NCBI RefSeq assembly: GCF_021869535.1
Contig: NW_026262701.1
Span: forward strand, 7,703,501-7,767,500
Length of the DNA stretch: 64,000 nt
Source of the DNA: Mytilus californianus
Taxonomy: Eukaryota > Mollusca > Bivalvia > Mytilida > Mytilidae
Reading direction: 5' to 3'
Part shown: positions 23,047 to 34,635 of the stretch, one piece after another
How positions within the stretch are numbered: the stretch's first letter is position 1
Layout of the letters: the number at the start of each line of letters is the position of its first letter
Made by a program: the position numbers and the translations under genes
Notes under the pieces: model-generated
What the model saw: only the letters and a program-made list of their open reading frames with translations
Databases searched by the model: none
What the model was told of the DNA's origin: nothing

Positions 23047-25687
23047 GGTCTCACTAATTAGCGACAAGAAGCGTCAAGAAGCGACAAGAAAAAATTAGCA
23101 ACAAGAAAGTTTATATACTATCAAAACAATAAATTTATAAAAAAAAGTCAATTAGTTAAAGCATGGAAGTATTATATTGACAGGAACTCCAACAAGTGGA
23201 CTTCAAACGTTTATAGTGCTATGCCGCAAAATCGTTAAGTATCTGTTAATTAACTCGACATGTCTTATGGATGCATGGGTTCCGATCAAATTTTTGGATC
23301 CTCGTGAATGATCATAATTACGGAACATACCGAAATAACCGGATGTGTACTTAATTGTCAAGGAAATGACATTTACTGACCATGTGAATTACAAATATAA
23401 TGTCAGTTTTTACGGGTTTTGCTGCTTAATAACAAATAAAAAGAAAAGAAACGAAATCCCCGCGACTGTTTTCACCGATTAAAAAAACAAACATAAAAAA
23501 ATCTGAAGAGTAAAAATACTCACAAGCCATAAAGATTTCAGTTTAAGTTACAATCAATTTTAAAAAAGTAAGATTTTTATTCATGAGAGGGCCGTTGGCT
23601 AAACACGCGTAACTGTTATATACATGTTAGGCTTTACTGAAGTGGAAGTGTTTAATGAAAGAATTTCCAACAAAAATTTAATCCACTGAAAATTTGGCCG
23701 GGGGGGGGGGTGGGGGTGGTTGGACGGGGTTAAAGAGCTTTGATCCGAAAAAATATCAAATATTTTGATTTATTGTTTACTGAAAGTCCAATGGCAAATA
23801 TTTCATGCAATTAAACAAGAAACATAAAAAAAAATTGCTTAGCATACGGTGTAAGATGTTTCAGAACTGTTAAGCTTTTAAACACATAAATAAATTCTAA
23901 TTTGGTTTCCATGATAAAAAAGAAAATTAAACTGCTTAAGGCCCATCATCATGGTGATCGTTCTTTAAATGCATCCAGAAATATTTAAAGCCATCCGTAA
24001 AAATAAATCTGTCAGACGTCAGAGTAATCTCGGACTAGGTTGAATGTTTAAGGTTGTTTACAACTTTGGATTAATTATAAAAGGTGTAGCAATTCATCTG
24101 CATGTCTCGTAACCTGATATTGCTATGTAGAGGTCATCACATGCGTGTAATTATTAACCTCTTTTAGTCTTTAAAACATATTTGATAAATAAGTTAATAA
24201 CATTTTACGATATTTTACGATAGAGAAAACCATAAATATTTGTGTTGCACTCGATAACAGTTTACAATCTTTAACTTAAAATTTGAGTAACTAAGGCACC
24301 ATCCGGCTCACTACACGTGCATCACATTATTTTCTGCAAACACTCTACTTCAGAATCATGTAATTTTCATAATCGGATATTTCCCGATTTCAAAGTTCCA
24401 ATGATTAAAACATACTCAACAAAACTAAAAATAAGCTTGCCCTCTTTCCGAATGCAGTTAATTTTCTTATGTCATTCTGTGAAATATGGACCGATTTTTT
24501 CGATCTTTTCAGCTTTGTTCTTCATTTATTGAACGGCAACAGGTGTTGTTATTCATGTGGCGATTCACAAATAACCACGGGAGTTACCGTGTTTATTTAC
24601 ATTGGTAGGTAGATAAGACAATCGCTACCAAATCACGTGATAAGACCATCTTCAGTTAAAAGAACAGGCGAAGGCGGCATCACAGATACCCCATAAAGGA
24701 GTTATCACGTACTTGACAAACTGAGTCAGAACCTTTTATTTTCTTAAAGAAATAAGTGGGATGGGAATGTGCTAATTTTTCGTTGGAGTTCCTGTCAATA
24801 TAATACTTCCACGGTTAAAAATTGTTTATAAAAAACTTTCAAATTTTGTTGCATTTAGTAGCTATGCCGTGAATTTTTAGTAAAAAAAAATGTTTTAAAG
24901 TATTTATGAATCTAAATATTTTGTTACAATCCCAGAATCATAATGGTGTCACAACAGTGAAGTAATCTTTATAAATAAATTATGTAAATAAAAGCACATG
25001 GCAATTACTCTTAATACAAAAGTTAATCCTTCCATCATCTGATTATACTAAGTGTCCATAAAGAATGGCTTAAAAATTAAGGAACAAAGAAATGAACTCC
25101 CCCCTTTTCATTCATTTATTCACTTATACACTATATATATGATGTTAACTGAAAATATATCATCTTAAACATATCCTCGTATCAAAAAAAGAACCTCTTT
25201 TCTTGATCAAATGTTCTATCATTGAATTAAAATAATAAAATACATGCATATAAAAACAAGAATGTGTCCATAGTACACGGATGCCCCACTCGCACTATCA
25301 TTTTCTATGTTCAGTGGACCGTGAAATTTGGGTCAAAACTCTAATTGGGCATTAAAATTGGAAAGATCATATCATAGGGAACATGTGTATTAAGTTTCAA
25401 GTTGATTGGACTTCAACCTCATCAAAAACTACCTTGACCAAAAACTTTAACCTAAAAACATCAACCTGAAGCAGGACAGACGGAAGAACGAACGAACAGA
25501 TGCACAGACCGAAAAACATAATGCACATAAATGGGGCATAAAAACACTATTTTAAGCATGTTTCTATATCTATTTATTTGAAATAATATTTAGATTTCTT
25601 GACGCTAAATTAGTCTTCTTGTCGCTAAATTCTTCTTCTTAATGCTTCTTGACGCTTCTTGATGCTTCTTGTTGCTAATTAGTGAGA
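23047..25687. mobile_element. 2.6-kb element with concentric inverted repeats
   Basis: The outer ends are GGTCTCACTAATTAGC followed by repeats of aagaagcg(t)c at 23047-23110, and the inverted form at ~25596-25687. Inside lies a second inverted pair: gaagtattatattgacagga + actccaac at ~23165-23202 against gttggagttcctgtcaatat + aatacttcc at ~24783-24812. The pearl-like element at 25255-25545 is inserted in the right arm. No transposase is recognised and no target duplication is clear. Confidence 0.65.
25255..25545 (+). mobile_element. Pearl-like element, 'tagtacacggatgcccc' family (copy 1)
   Basis: Runs from 'aagaatgtgtccatagtaca' through 'ttcagtggaccgtgaaa', 'agtttcaagttgattggact' and a (GACGGA/CGAACGAAC) tract to 'ataatgcacataaatggggcata'. 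It lies in the right arm of the 23047-25687 element. Confidence 0.65.
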
Positions 25688-25847
25688 CCCATAATCCATT
25701 ATATAACAAGCAAGTTTCATGACAAGAAAACAACGCCACCTATGTCTCCATAACAGTTTTTTTAGCTTTTTTTGCTTTGCTTAATTAAGTACCACACGAA
25801 GATAGTTCTTCGTTTCATGAAGAAACTTCATTTATAATTATGTTTAA

Positions 25848-26098
25848 CAAGAATGTGTCCATAGTACATGGATGCCCCACTCGCACTATCATTTTTTATG
25901 TTCAGTGGACCGTAAAAATTGTGGTCAAAACTCTAATTTGGCATTAAAAATGTGTACTAAGTTTCAAGTTGATTGGACTTCAACTTCATCAAAAACTACC
26001 TTAACCAAAAACTTTTACCTGAAGTGGGACAGACGGACAGACGGACAAACGAATGGACGCACAACCGAAAAACATAATGCCCCTAGGTGGGGCATAAT
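25848..26098 (+). mobile_element. Pearl-like element, 'tagtacatggatgcccc' family (copy 2)
   Basis: Same family and orientation as the copy 600 bp upstream, with a clearer GACAGACGGACAGACGGACA tract. It ends with 'taatgcccctaggtggggca', a terminal hairpin (gcccctaggtggggc). Confidence 0.7.
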
Positions 26099-26108
26099 AA
26101 AATAAATA

Positions 26109-26668
26109 GGGAATGTGTCCATGGGACACAGATGATTCCCCCGCTTGCATATAACGTTATAAAGGGACATAACTCAAGAACTGTAAAAGTGACGCTACCC
26201 AAATTTGTACTTGATCTGAGTATTGTGGTAATAAGTATTGTGTATAAGTTTCATAACATTTGGTTGAGGCAAACTGAAGTTAAACGAAAAATTCAGCAAT
26301 TTTTCCATTTGTAAAGGGGCATAATTCTAGAACGGTAAAAAAGATGCCACCCAAATTCAAACTTGATCTGTATTTTTTGGTAATAAGCATTGTGTTTAAG
26401 TTTCATAACATTTGTTTGAGGCAAACTAAAGTTAGAGAACGGAAACGAAAAATTCAGCAATTTTTCCATTTGTAAAGGGGCATAACTCTAGAACTGTAAA
26501 AGTGACGCCACCCAAATTCAAACTTGACCTGTGTTTTGTGATAATAAGCATTGTGTATACGTTTCATAACATTTGGTTGAGGCAAACTAAAGTTGGAGAA
26601 TGGAAACCAATTTTGGGACGTACAGACGGATGTAGGGACATACCTACAGACGGACAAGGGTAAAAATA
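26109..26668 (+). mobile_element. Pearl-like element, 'gtgtccatgggacacagatg' family (copy 1)
   Basis: Starts with gggaatgtgtccatgggaca and has three ~160-bp core units ('aaaggggcataactctagaa', 'gtaaaagtgacgccacccaa', 'taataagcattgtgtataag', 'ttcataacatttggttgagg'). It ends with a GGACG/ACAGACGGA tract and 'gacaagggtaaaa'. The terminal hairpin seen in the other copies is missing, so the 3' end is truncated. Confidence 0.7.
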
Positions 26669-27182
26669 CCGATTTCTGTGAATGATTTTAATACTAATGA
26701 GTATAGGATATCCCTGCTTCTATGAAGTGTGGAATTACCACCATGACATCACTAGGATGGAAATATATGGAATAATTTTGAAATACTGATCTTTCCAGAT
26801 TGTAAAAGAAACTTAAACAGTGGAAGAGAGAGCTCGAGATACGATAATTTCACGAGAAACAGATGGGAAATGTGTGACACAGTGTTTAATGTCAATCTGT
26901 TCATTTGTTTATCTACTTCTCATCAAATCAGTATGAATTTTTGAGGTGTTTCGAACTATAGAATACAAAATGGTTGACGTAAGAGGCTTGAAGAGTAGAT
27001 CCTCTGGCCAACCCTATAAGGAATTGACGGCTTGAAGCCATCTTTTCCAATAAAATTAAAAAAATAATTTTGCATTATCGATGGTCTCTTAATCATAAAA
27101 AAGTTTCTGTGAATGTTTAATAAGATTCTATGAAGGATTGACAAAGTTATTGACTTTCAAAAAAACTTTAACCACAGACTTA

Positions 27183-28685
27183 ACCTAATACTTATCTAAA
27201 CTTAAACTTTTACACCCTACACAATCTGGTTTCAGGCCGCAGCATTCTTGTCAAACTGCACTTATTAATATCATTGACAAATGGTTGCAAGAAATGAATG
27301 ATGGTAATTTAAACCTAGCAATTTTATTAGATTTTAAAAAAGCTTTTGATTTGGTAGATCATGACATTCTTTGCTTAAAGCTTGAAATTTATGGATTTAG
27401 TGAGGCTACTGTTAGTTTTACCTGAATAACAGAAAACAGCAGGTAAACATTTGTAATGTTTACTCTGAATAACAACATGTAAAATTTGGTGTCCCCCAAG
27501 GTTCTATACTTGGTCCTCTATTGTTTGTGCTATTTATAAACGACCTTCCCTTATGCATTGAAAATTGTGAAACAGGCCTATATGCTGATGACACCACTCT
27601 TCATAAATCAGGGAAAAACATAGAAAATATACATGATGATGTTCAAGAAGATTTATACAGGGTTGAAGAGTGGTGCAACATGAATAACATGTTCATTAAT
27701 GCAAATAAAACAAAATGTTTGGTTACTGGAACAAAGCAGAAACTATCAATTCAGACTTATCAACCAAACTTGATAATAAATTCAAAAGTATTACAAAATT
27801 CTTCATGTGAAAAATTATTAGGTGTTAAAATTGACAGCACACTTAACTGGAGAAATCAAATTGACCAAGTTTGTGCTAATATATCATCCAGAATATACCT
27901 TCTTTCTAAAATAAAGAAATTTTTAGATATAAATGCAAGGAAAACATATTACAATGGGTATATTCTGCCCCTGATTGACTACTGTTGTATTATTTGGGGT
28001 GAATGTAAAAATAAAGGGATAACAAGAATTTTAAAAGTCCAAAAAAAGGCAGCAAGATTATTTCTAGATGCAGATCCTTTATCCCCCTCAGCCCCTTTAT
28101 TTAAAGAACTTGGGTGGACGACAGTTGACAATAGAATCAAATACCACAAATATTTACTTCTATATAAATGTATGCGTATGGAAGCACCAATGTACCTAGT
28201 TCAAAAGTTTAATCTGAAATCAGATAATAATCCTTACTCCTTGAGAGGTGTCACTCAAGGTAATCTGATAGTTCCTAAGCCAAAAGCTGAGCTATTTAAG
28301 AAATCTTTTGCTTATTCTGGATCAGTGTTATGGAATGGACTACCACACAAAATGCGTAAAGCTCAAAACACTTATACTTTTAAACAAAGTATCAAGAAGT
28401 ACTTAACACAGTCCTGATAAGATTATGTTTTCTACAATGTATTTGTATATTCTTTTATTTTTATTTTTATTTGATTTTTTGACTACGTGTGCATCTTGAA
28501 CAGCCTTATACCTTATCATGTTAGTAATATTACATTGAACTAATTGACTGTAAATTAACTATGTGTAAATATCTGTTTTTGATTGTATTGTAATTTGTAT
28601 GTGAGGGCCTCAGGGAAGATTAGTTTATTGTAACTAACTGAGTTTACCCTCTTTAAATAAAGAATTTATTATTATTATTATTATA
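27183..28685 (+). pseudogene. 5'-truncated non-LTR retrotransposon (LINE), reverse transcriptase remnant
   Basis: Translation around 27220-27420 reads SGFRPQHSCQTALINIIDKW and LLDFKKAFDLVDHDIL, reverse transcriptase core motifs. It is then broken by stops or a frameshift before the clean frame 27521-28417 (298 residues). That frame opens with VLFINDLP and the catalytic YADD (residues 21-24) and continues through the thumb and C-terminal region (LLGVKIDSTLNW, YNGYILPLIDYCCIIWG, SYSGSVLWNGLP-like). The 3' end is a short untranslated region and an (ATT)n tail at ~28667-28683. The layout resembles CR1/Jockey-group LINEs. It sits antisense in intron 5 of the N4BP1-like gene and is not functional as it stands. 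Confidence 0.85.
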
Positions 28686-28798
28686 ATATGTTGATGCTGC
28701 TGACAATGAGGGAATGTAGGATCCCTATGTCTTGCAATTTGCAACAAAATATTTCAGGCTCTACGGTATTTCTGTTATCACCCGATACTGTATATTTA

Positions 28799-29005
<207 letters not shown>

Positions 29006-29313
29006 TTAATGTGTGTACAATTATACAATGTGGCTCCAACATGGTCAAATCCGACTAGTGCCTTTTGGGGTTTGGCAAGTGACTTTGCGATCTGATATCT
29101 CATCTAAAACGACCTGTGACCTTTCAAATGTTCAAAACCTTTTAGTCAACTTTCTTAAAATTGACCTGGTGACCAAAGGCATTTTTTAAGCGACCTTACA
29201 ATCTAAGGGGTACACTTCTGGAGCCCTTACAATACAAACAGCAGATGGGATTTGCCAAATTTTCTTAGACATGAAAGCTATATGACGATAAGGGTTTTTT
29301 TTAATGACCTTGA

Positions 29314-30047
29314 CAGTGTTCCAGCTAGGATTTCAAAAGGGCAGGCAGCCAATCATGAAAAGGGCACTTTAGCACGCTGATTGATAATTCAAAAAGGGCA
29401 TGTCAAACATTGTCTTTTATTATGTAAACAGCAGGGTTTCAGCTAGGATTTGGAGGGCTTTAGTCACTCTGGCGCAAGATGAAAATCAACCTTATTTTGG
29501 GTAACAGCAAGGGACCAAGGACGTATATTACTAGCTATACATTTGCCCAAGTCCTTCAAGGACCAGGATCTTTGAAGGCTTTAGGCATTCTTCAAATGTA
29601 GGCAGTTATTGTATGATTTGACTGATGTGATGCTTAAATACGAAGATTAGAACAATTTTGTACAATTGACGAAACTACGAAAATATATATGGATAAACGA
29701 ACTGCTAATTGTGGTCGTTTGAGAAACAGTTAAATTGAAATTCAGACTGACTGATTTTACTGTGAAAAATGATTATATTGGTCAATTATGAGATTGATTA
29801 TTTAACGGATTAGTGACCCATCCGATAGAGATAAGCGGATTACCTGTTATCACAACTTGCACAACCTGCTGTAAATGTTAATTAGCTGAGGTCATTAACT
29901 TGTAAAAAACATGAAGACAGGTAGAATTATAGCATTTTCATCATAATAATACGACAATAAAGGCATAGACTTGAGAAAAAGGGCACAGGGCGTCAGTCTG
30001 GAAAGGGCGGGCGGACCGCCCTGTGAAAAGATCAAGCTGAAACACTG
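29314..30047. mobile_element. hAT-like non-autonomous element, 734 bp
   Basis: Ends are CAGTGTTCCAGCTAGGATTTC on the left and GATCAAGCTGAAACACTG on the right, imperfect inverted repeats of the CAGTGTT type common in hAT elements. The flanks are an exact 5-bp duplication, cttga, at 29309-29313 and 30048-30052. GGGC-rich motifs lie just inside both ends, and an internal partial copy of the left end sits near 29448. No transposase is seen. Confidence 0.75.
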
Positions 30048-30402
30048 CTTGACTACACATGAGGGTATTGCATGGTCGGCCAGAAAGCTGTATATATTTA
30101 TTTGATGAATTTAATCATAGCGCTTTAATAGACCACTTTCGAGTTATGTCCTTCACTGGAAAAGTTCGTTAATCATGAGCACCTTTAGTTTTTGACGTCA
30201 TTTACCTTATAGAGGGGACACCTGTATCACTGCACTATCAAAGTTCATCAAGTGTCTTCGTGATCATCATTATACAGGATAAACTAGAAATAATGTTTGT
30301 TCCGTAGGTACATAATCATAATTCCCTAATGACAGCAGTGCTGATTATCAATTATAAAAAATTAATTTGCCGATTAATTTGTGCAATATACAAATAAATA
30401 AA

Positions 30403-31015
30403 TGGGGAATGTGTCCATGGGACACAGATGATGCCCCTGCTTGCATATCATATAAAATTATAAAGGGACATTACTGAAGAAGGATAAAAGTGACGCTACC
30501 CAAATTTGTTAATAATCTGCATTTTGTAGTAATAAGTATTGTGTAAAAATTTCATAACATTTGGTAGAGGCAAACTTAAGTTAGAAAACGGAAAATAAAA
30601 ATTGCAGAATTTTTCTTTTTGTAAAGGGGCATAACTCTAGAACAGTAAAAGTGACACCACCAAAAATCAAACATGATCTGTATTTTGTAGTAATAAGCAT
30701 TGTGTATAAGTTTCATAACATTTGGTTGAGTCAAACTAAAATTAGAGAATGGAAACGAAAAATTCAGCAATTTTTCCATTTGTAAAAGGGCATAACCCTA
30801 GAACAGTTAAAGTGACGCCACCAAAATTCAAACTTGATCTGTGTTTTGTGGTAATAAGTATTGTGTATAAGTTTCATAACATTTGGTCCAGGCAAACTAA
30901 ATTTAGAGAACGGAAACCAACTTTGGGACGTATGTATGGCCGGATGTACGTACGTACGGACGTACAGACGGACAAGGGTAAAACTTAATGCCCCCTCCCC
31001 TACGGAGAGGGCATA
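30403..31015 (+). mobile_element. Pearl-like element, 'gtgtccatgggacacagatg' family (copy 2)
   Basis: Same 5' end as the copy at 26109, with three ~160-bp core units, a GTACGTACGTACGGACGTAC / CAGACGGACAAGGGTAAAAC tract and a terminal hairpin 'cccctccc..acggagaggg' before 'cataa'. It directly abuts the next repeat at 31016. Confidence 0.75.
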
Positions 31016-31375
31016 AAAAGAAGATGTGGTATGATTGCCAATGAGACAACTCTCCACAAGAGACCAAATGACACAGAAATTACCAACAATAGGTCACGGT
31101 ACAGCCTTCAACAATGAGCAAAGATCATACCGCATAGTCAGCTATAAAAGGCCCCGAAATGTCAAATGTAAAACAATTCAAACAAGAAAACTAACGGCCT
31201 AATATATGTAGAAAATAATGAACGAAAAACAAATATGTAACACAGCAACAAACGACAACCACTGAATTACAGGCTCCTGACTTGGGACAGGTAAACATAC
31301 AGAATGTGGCGGGATTAAACTAGTTAGATGGTGCCAAACCCTCCCCCTAACCTGGGACAGTGGAGCATCATATTT
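31016..31375 (+). repeat. 'gattgccaatgagacaac' family (copy 3)
   Basis: Starts gatgtggtatgattgccaat and passes through every family block (ctctccacaagagaccaaat, aggtcacggtacagccttca, tataaaaggccccgaaatgt). It ends near 'cctgggacagtggagcatca'. Confidence 0.8.
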
Positions 31376-32159
31376 TTTTTTTAATCACTCACTCAACATG
31401 GAAAGGAAGTGACGATGCCCCTAAACGCACGAATGATGTTCAATAAAACCAAAGTTTTTGACTGAAAAGCAATGAACTCGAAAGAGGTCTATTGGTTATT
31501 TTAATGCAAGAGAAAAAAAAGTAAAATGTGCTGGTGTGATCAGGTATCTTGACCATTTCATTTCATAATAGTCTTAGGTCAAATAATGTCCCCTTAAAGT
31601 GTTGAGGTATCTTTAACTTTCTCTTCTTCCAATATACATGTACTATAATTCAAATGTGACCCATTATAGTGAATAAAATGTTATAGAATTTATGATCCCA
31701 GCTATCTGTAGTATAACAATAGACTGGTATTATAGAATTTAAGATCCTAACTAGTATGACAATAGACTGTCCTATAAATATGTTAACAAATGTTATTTTT
31801 ACCACTCTACTGAGTACTGTCAGTTGCAATACGGGAAAACAAATACCTGTAGAAAACTTCTTTCAAACAGGAATAGCACATAATTAATTTTACGGAGATG
31901 TTGTTAACTGAGTCGGAAATTTAGATGCGATACGGGTAAACTTATCAATCCTTTAAATAAACTTATTCTTAAAGGTTACCTATTCAACACTGTAATTAAA
32001 TCTTTGAATATTGTTTTTATTGGTATAAATATTGATTTTGTTATCAGTAAATTAAAACCATACTAAATATTACATATATGTACTTTCAAGGTACTACAAT
32101 CTGTCGATACCTATATTTTGGCATTGCACAAGGTCATGTTTTTCTCTGACTGTTGATGA

Positions 32160-32775
32160 CGTCTTTACACTAAATCCATTGGCTTTTGGATGTGTACTGA
32201 TTGATATTTTAGTTTAGATACATGATTTTTTTTATTAGTTGTTATTGGCTTTGAACTAGCCGTCAGTACTCAGATCTGTACTTTGTGTCTATTTTGTTGT
32301 TGAGAATGGATATATACCCTGCAACATACTGTCTGTGTTTTTGTTTGATGTTTTTCTTTGTATCGAACTGATGAGTTAAGCCTTTTTCAACGGATTTTTA
32401 TAGTTTGTTCTTATATTGTGCTGTTATACCACTGTCCCATGTTAAGCCAGCGGGAGGGTTGAGCGCTCACAAACATGTTTAACACCGCCACATTCTTTAT
32501 GTGCTTGTCCCAAGTCAGGAGCCTGTAGTTCAGTTGTTGTCGTTGGTTCATGTCTGTTATATTTGTTTTTTGTAAATTGTTTTGTTATAAATAAGGCTGT
32601 TAGTTTTCTCAATCGAATTGTTTCATATTTTTCATGTCAGGGCCTTTTATAGCCGACTATACAGTATGGGTTTTTCTCATTGTTAAAGGCTGTACGGTTG
32701 CCTATAATGCTTACATCCACTTCATTTGAACTTTGGTGGATAGTTGTCTCATTGGCAATCATACCACATCTCCTT
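32160..32775 (-). repeat. 'gattgccaatgagacaac' family (copy 4, longest)
   Basis: Reverse complement of the family: its start (ggtatgattgccaatgagac) lies at ~32766-32745 and its 3' end extends to ~32160, including the 'gactgacttgggacaag', 'gtggtataacagcac' and 'aaaaaggcttaactcatcag' blocks. Copies 3 and 4 are inverted within the same intron. Confidence 0.75.
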
Positions 32776-33277
32776 AATTTTATAATGACTGAATTTGTAG
32801 GAACACTTCAACAGTTCAAAATTCAATTCATTTATTACTCCCACATATACTCCTTCAAAGATACCTTGCTGGTACATGTATTGATAAAAGTCAAGAGAAT
32901 AAATATGGTCAACACTGGAGCCATCTTAATCTTTTTGGAGGGTGTAAGCTCTTTATTTCATCATTTGAAGCAATTCACAGTAAATCATCATGTACACTTA
33001 ACTGAAAATGAGATTATGCCATTGGTTGGATATCCTATATTTATGATGTTGTTAACCTATCATAATGGTTTTGGTTTACACTTTTTGGTGAAAATATTAC
33101 TAAGAATGCATTAGATTCTGAAACAGCAATATGTCAAGATAATTTGATGTGACTTGTTTGTTAGAATTACTTTTTCACAACACCCCTCCCCCTAAAAATC
33201 ATGTCAACATGTTTAATCACAATTCTTTTAAACTTCATTGAAAACTCAAAATTAGTATTCTGTTATGATATACTAAC

Positions 33278-33385
33278 CTTTCTTCAATGATTTTCTTCCA
33301 ACTATATTTTTCTCCCATTAAATCTCTGTACTGGTCATTAGATACAATGATTCCCTCCACTGTTTCTGCTAACTCTACCACATAT
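33278..33385 (-). CDS. N4BP1/KHNYN-like protein, exon 4: NYN domain
   Basis: Acceptor TCTCTAG (AG at 33386-33387, - strand) and donor AAG|GTTAGT at 33277-33276. Completing the split Arg from exon 3 gives D-D-R-YVVELAETVEGIIVSNDQ and then YRDLMGEKYSWKKIIEE. The Asp of SNDQ (residue 638) and the DD of SYDDR (619-620) are acidic positions expected in the PIN-like active site. 108 bp, in phase with both neighbours. Confidence 0.92.
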
Positions 33386-33965
33386 CTAGAGATAATAAAA
33401 TAAAGAGACAAATTGCAGTTTAAAATGACTGTCACGCTATTGGGAAAGTTTGATGTACTACAAATGCCAATTTAATCTAACGCTTTTCCCTTAATAGTAT
33501 GTGTGTCAAATCCAAAAATCACCAATCATAACACTCTATTTTACAGTGGTGCTTCTTTATCTTTGATTTTCTAAGCACCAGTTTGAACAATAATTCTTAA
33601 TCAGAATAATTTTATATCCAGAATGTCCAGCAATAAAGTCTTTATTTTTTTTATAACATTAAGCTACATGAATGCATACATATACATATATACAGTTGAT
33701 GTTACTGCACAAAGGTATACAATGTATATATATATTTTCAACAATTTAAAAAATTACTTTATTGGCTCCACTCTTAAAATTTATCATTCGTGATCCTAGA
33801 AATCGTGAATATATAACACTACATTTTCCAATTGTTTTTATCACGTCTTCCTGTTTTTGTCAGTGATTTTGGATTTTCAATTTTGAATACATCTTGCGAA
33901 TTTTGTACCTTTGATGTTTCCTTTTGACAAAAAATTGTACTGATATTTTCTTAATGAAATCATAC
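33386..33965 (-). other. Intron 3 of the N4BP1-like gene (580 bp)
   Basis: GT and AG boundaries, AT-rich, no repeat family recognised. Confidence 0.85.
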
Positions 33966-34202
33966 CTATCATCGTAAGAGCTGATCAGCTTATTATCCAA
34001 TCTTCTGGCTGGAGTAAACTCCAACAGACCCCTCTCATTTAATTCTACAAGTATTTCCTGGTCAGATATTGGATTCTGATGTCTAGGTTTATATCGCCTC
34101 CATGCAGGAACAAAACATGTAACCTTACTATGACCACGATTAAGGAAGTAATCAACACATAACTTTATACCTTTGCAGGAAAATATTTTTCCTCGTCCAT
34201 GA
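33966..34202 (-). CDS. N4BP1/KHNYN-like protein, exon 3: NYN domain core
   Basis: The acceptor is a long T/C tract ending CCAG (AG at 34203-34204, - strand); the donor is ATAG|GTATGA at 33965-33964. The first base completes His542, giving VAM-H-HGRGKIFSCKGIKLCV and then DYFLNRGHSKVTCFVPAWRR, PISDQEILVELNERGLLEFT and PARRLDNKLISSYDDR. This is the typical order of N4BP1/KHNYN/Regnase NYN domains. 237 bp. Confidence 0.92.
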
Positions 34203-34635
34203 CTGGAAAAGAAAAAAATCAATATATACCACATTTCAAAAATTTCAAAATTATGTTTTTATAAAACATATTTAAAGGTTTAATCTGATAATCAGCTAGC
34301 AGTATTTTATTCCTGCAAGTGAAGGCAGAACTTACAATAATATGTCAAAACATAGATGCTGGTACTACATGGAAAAAATTCTAAACATGCAAAATGTACT
34401 TTTTAAAATTTAAGGAACTAAATGATGTTTCTCACCAAAATCAAAGCACTGACAATGCTGTGAGTCATTTAATTAATTTTAAGTATTAAATGTCAACTGT
34501 TCATAAAATTTGATACTTGAGAAAATTGTCTCCCTTTGTATATATTTGAAAAAGAGTGGAAATCAACTTTGATATCAATCAGGTCAATACACAACTTGAA
34601 TTGAATTTCATTGAATAACTTCCTAAAGTAATGAT

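Noticed and set aside
27521..28417. 298-codon frame as an intact host gene
   Set aside because: It contains the LINE YADD block, upstream reverse transcriptase motifs lie in broken frames, and it ends in an (ATT)n tail.
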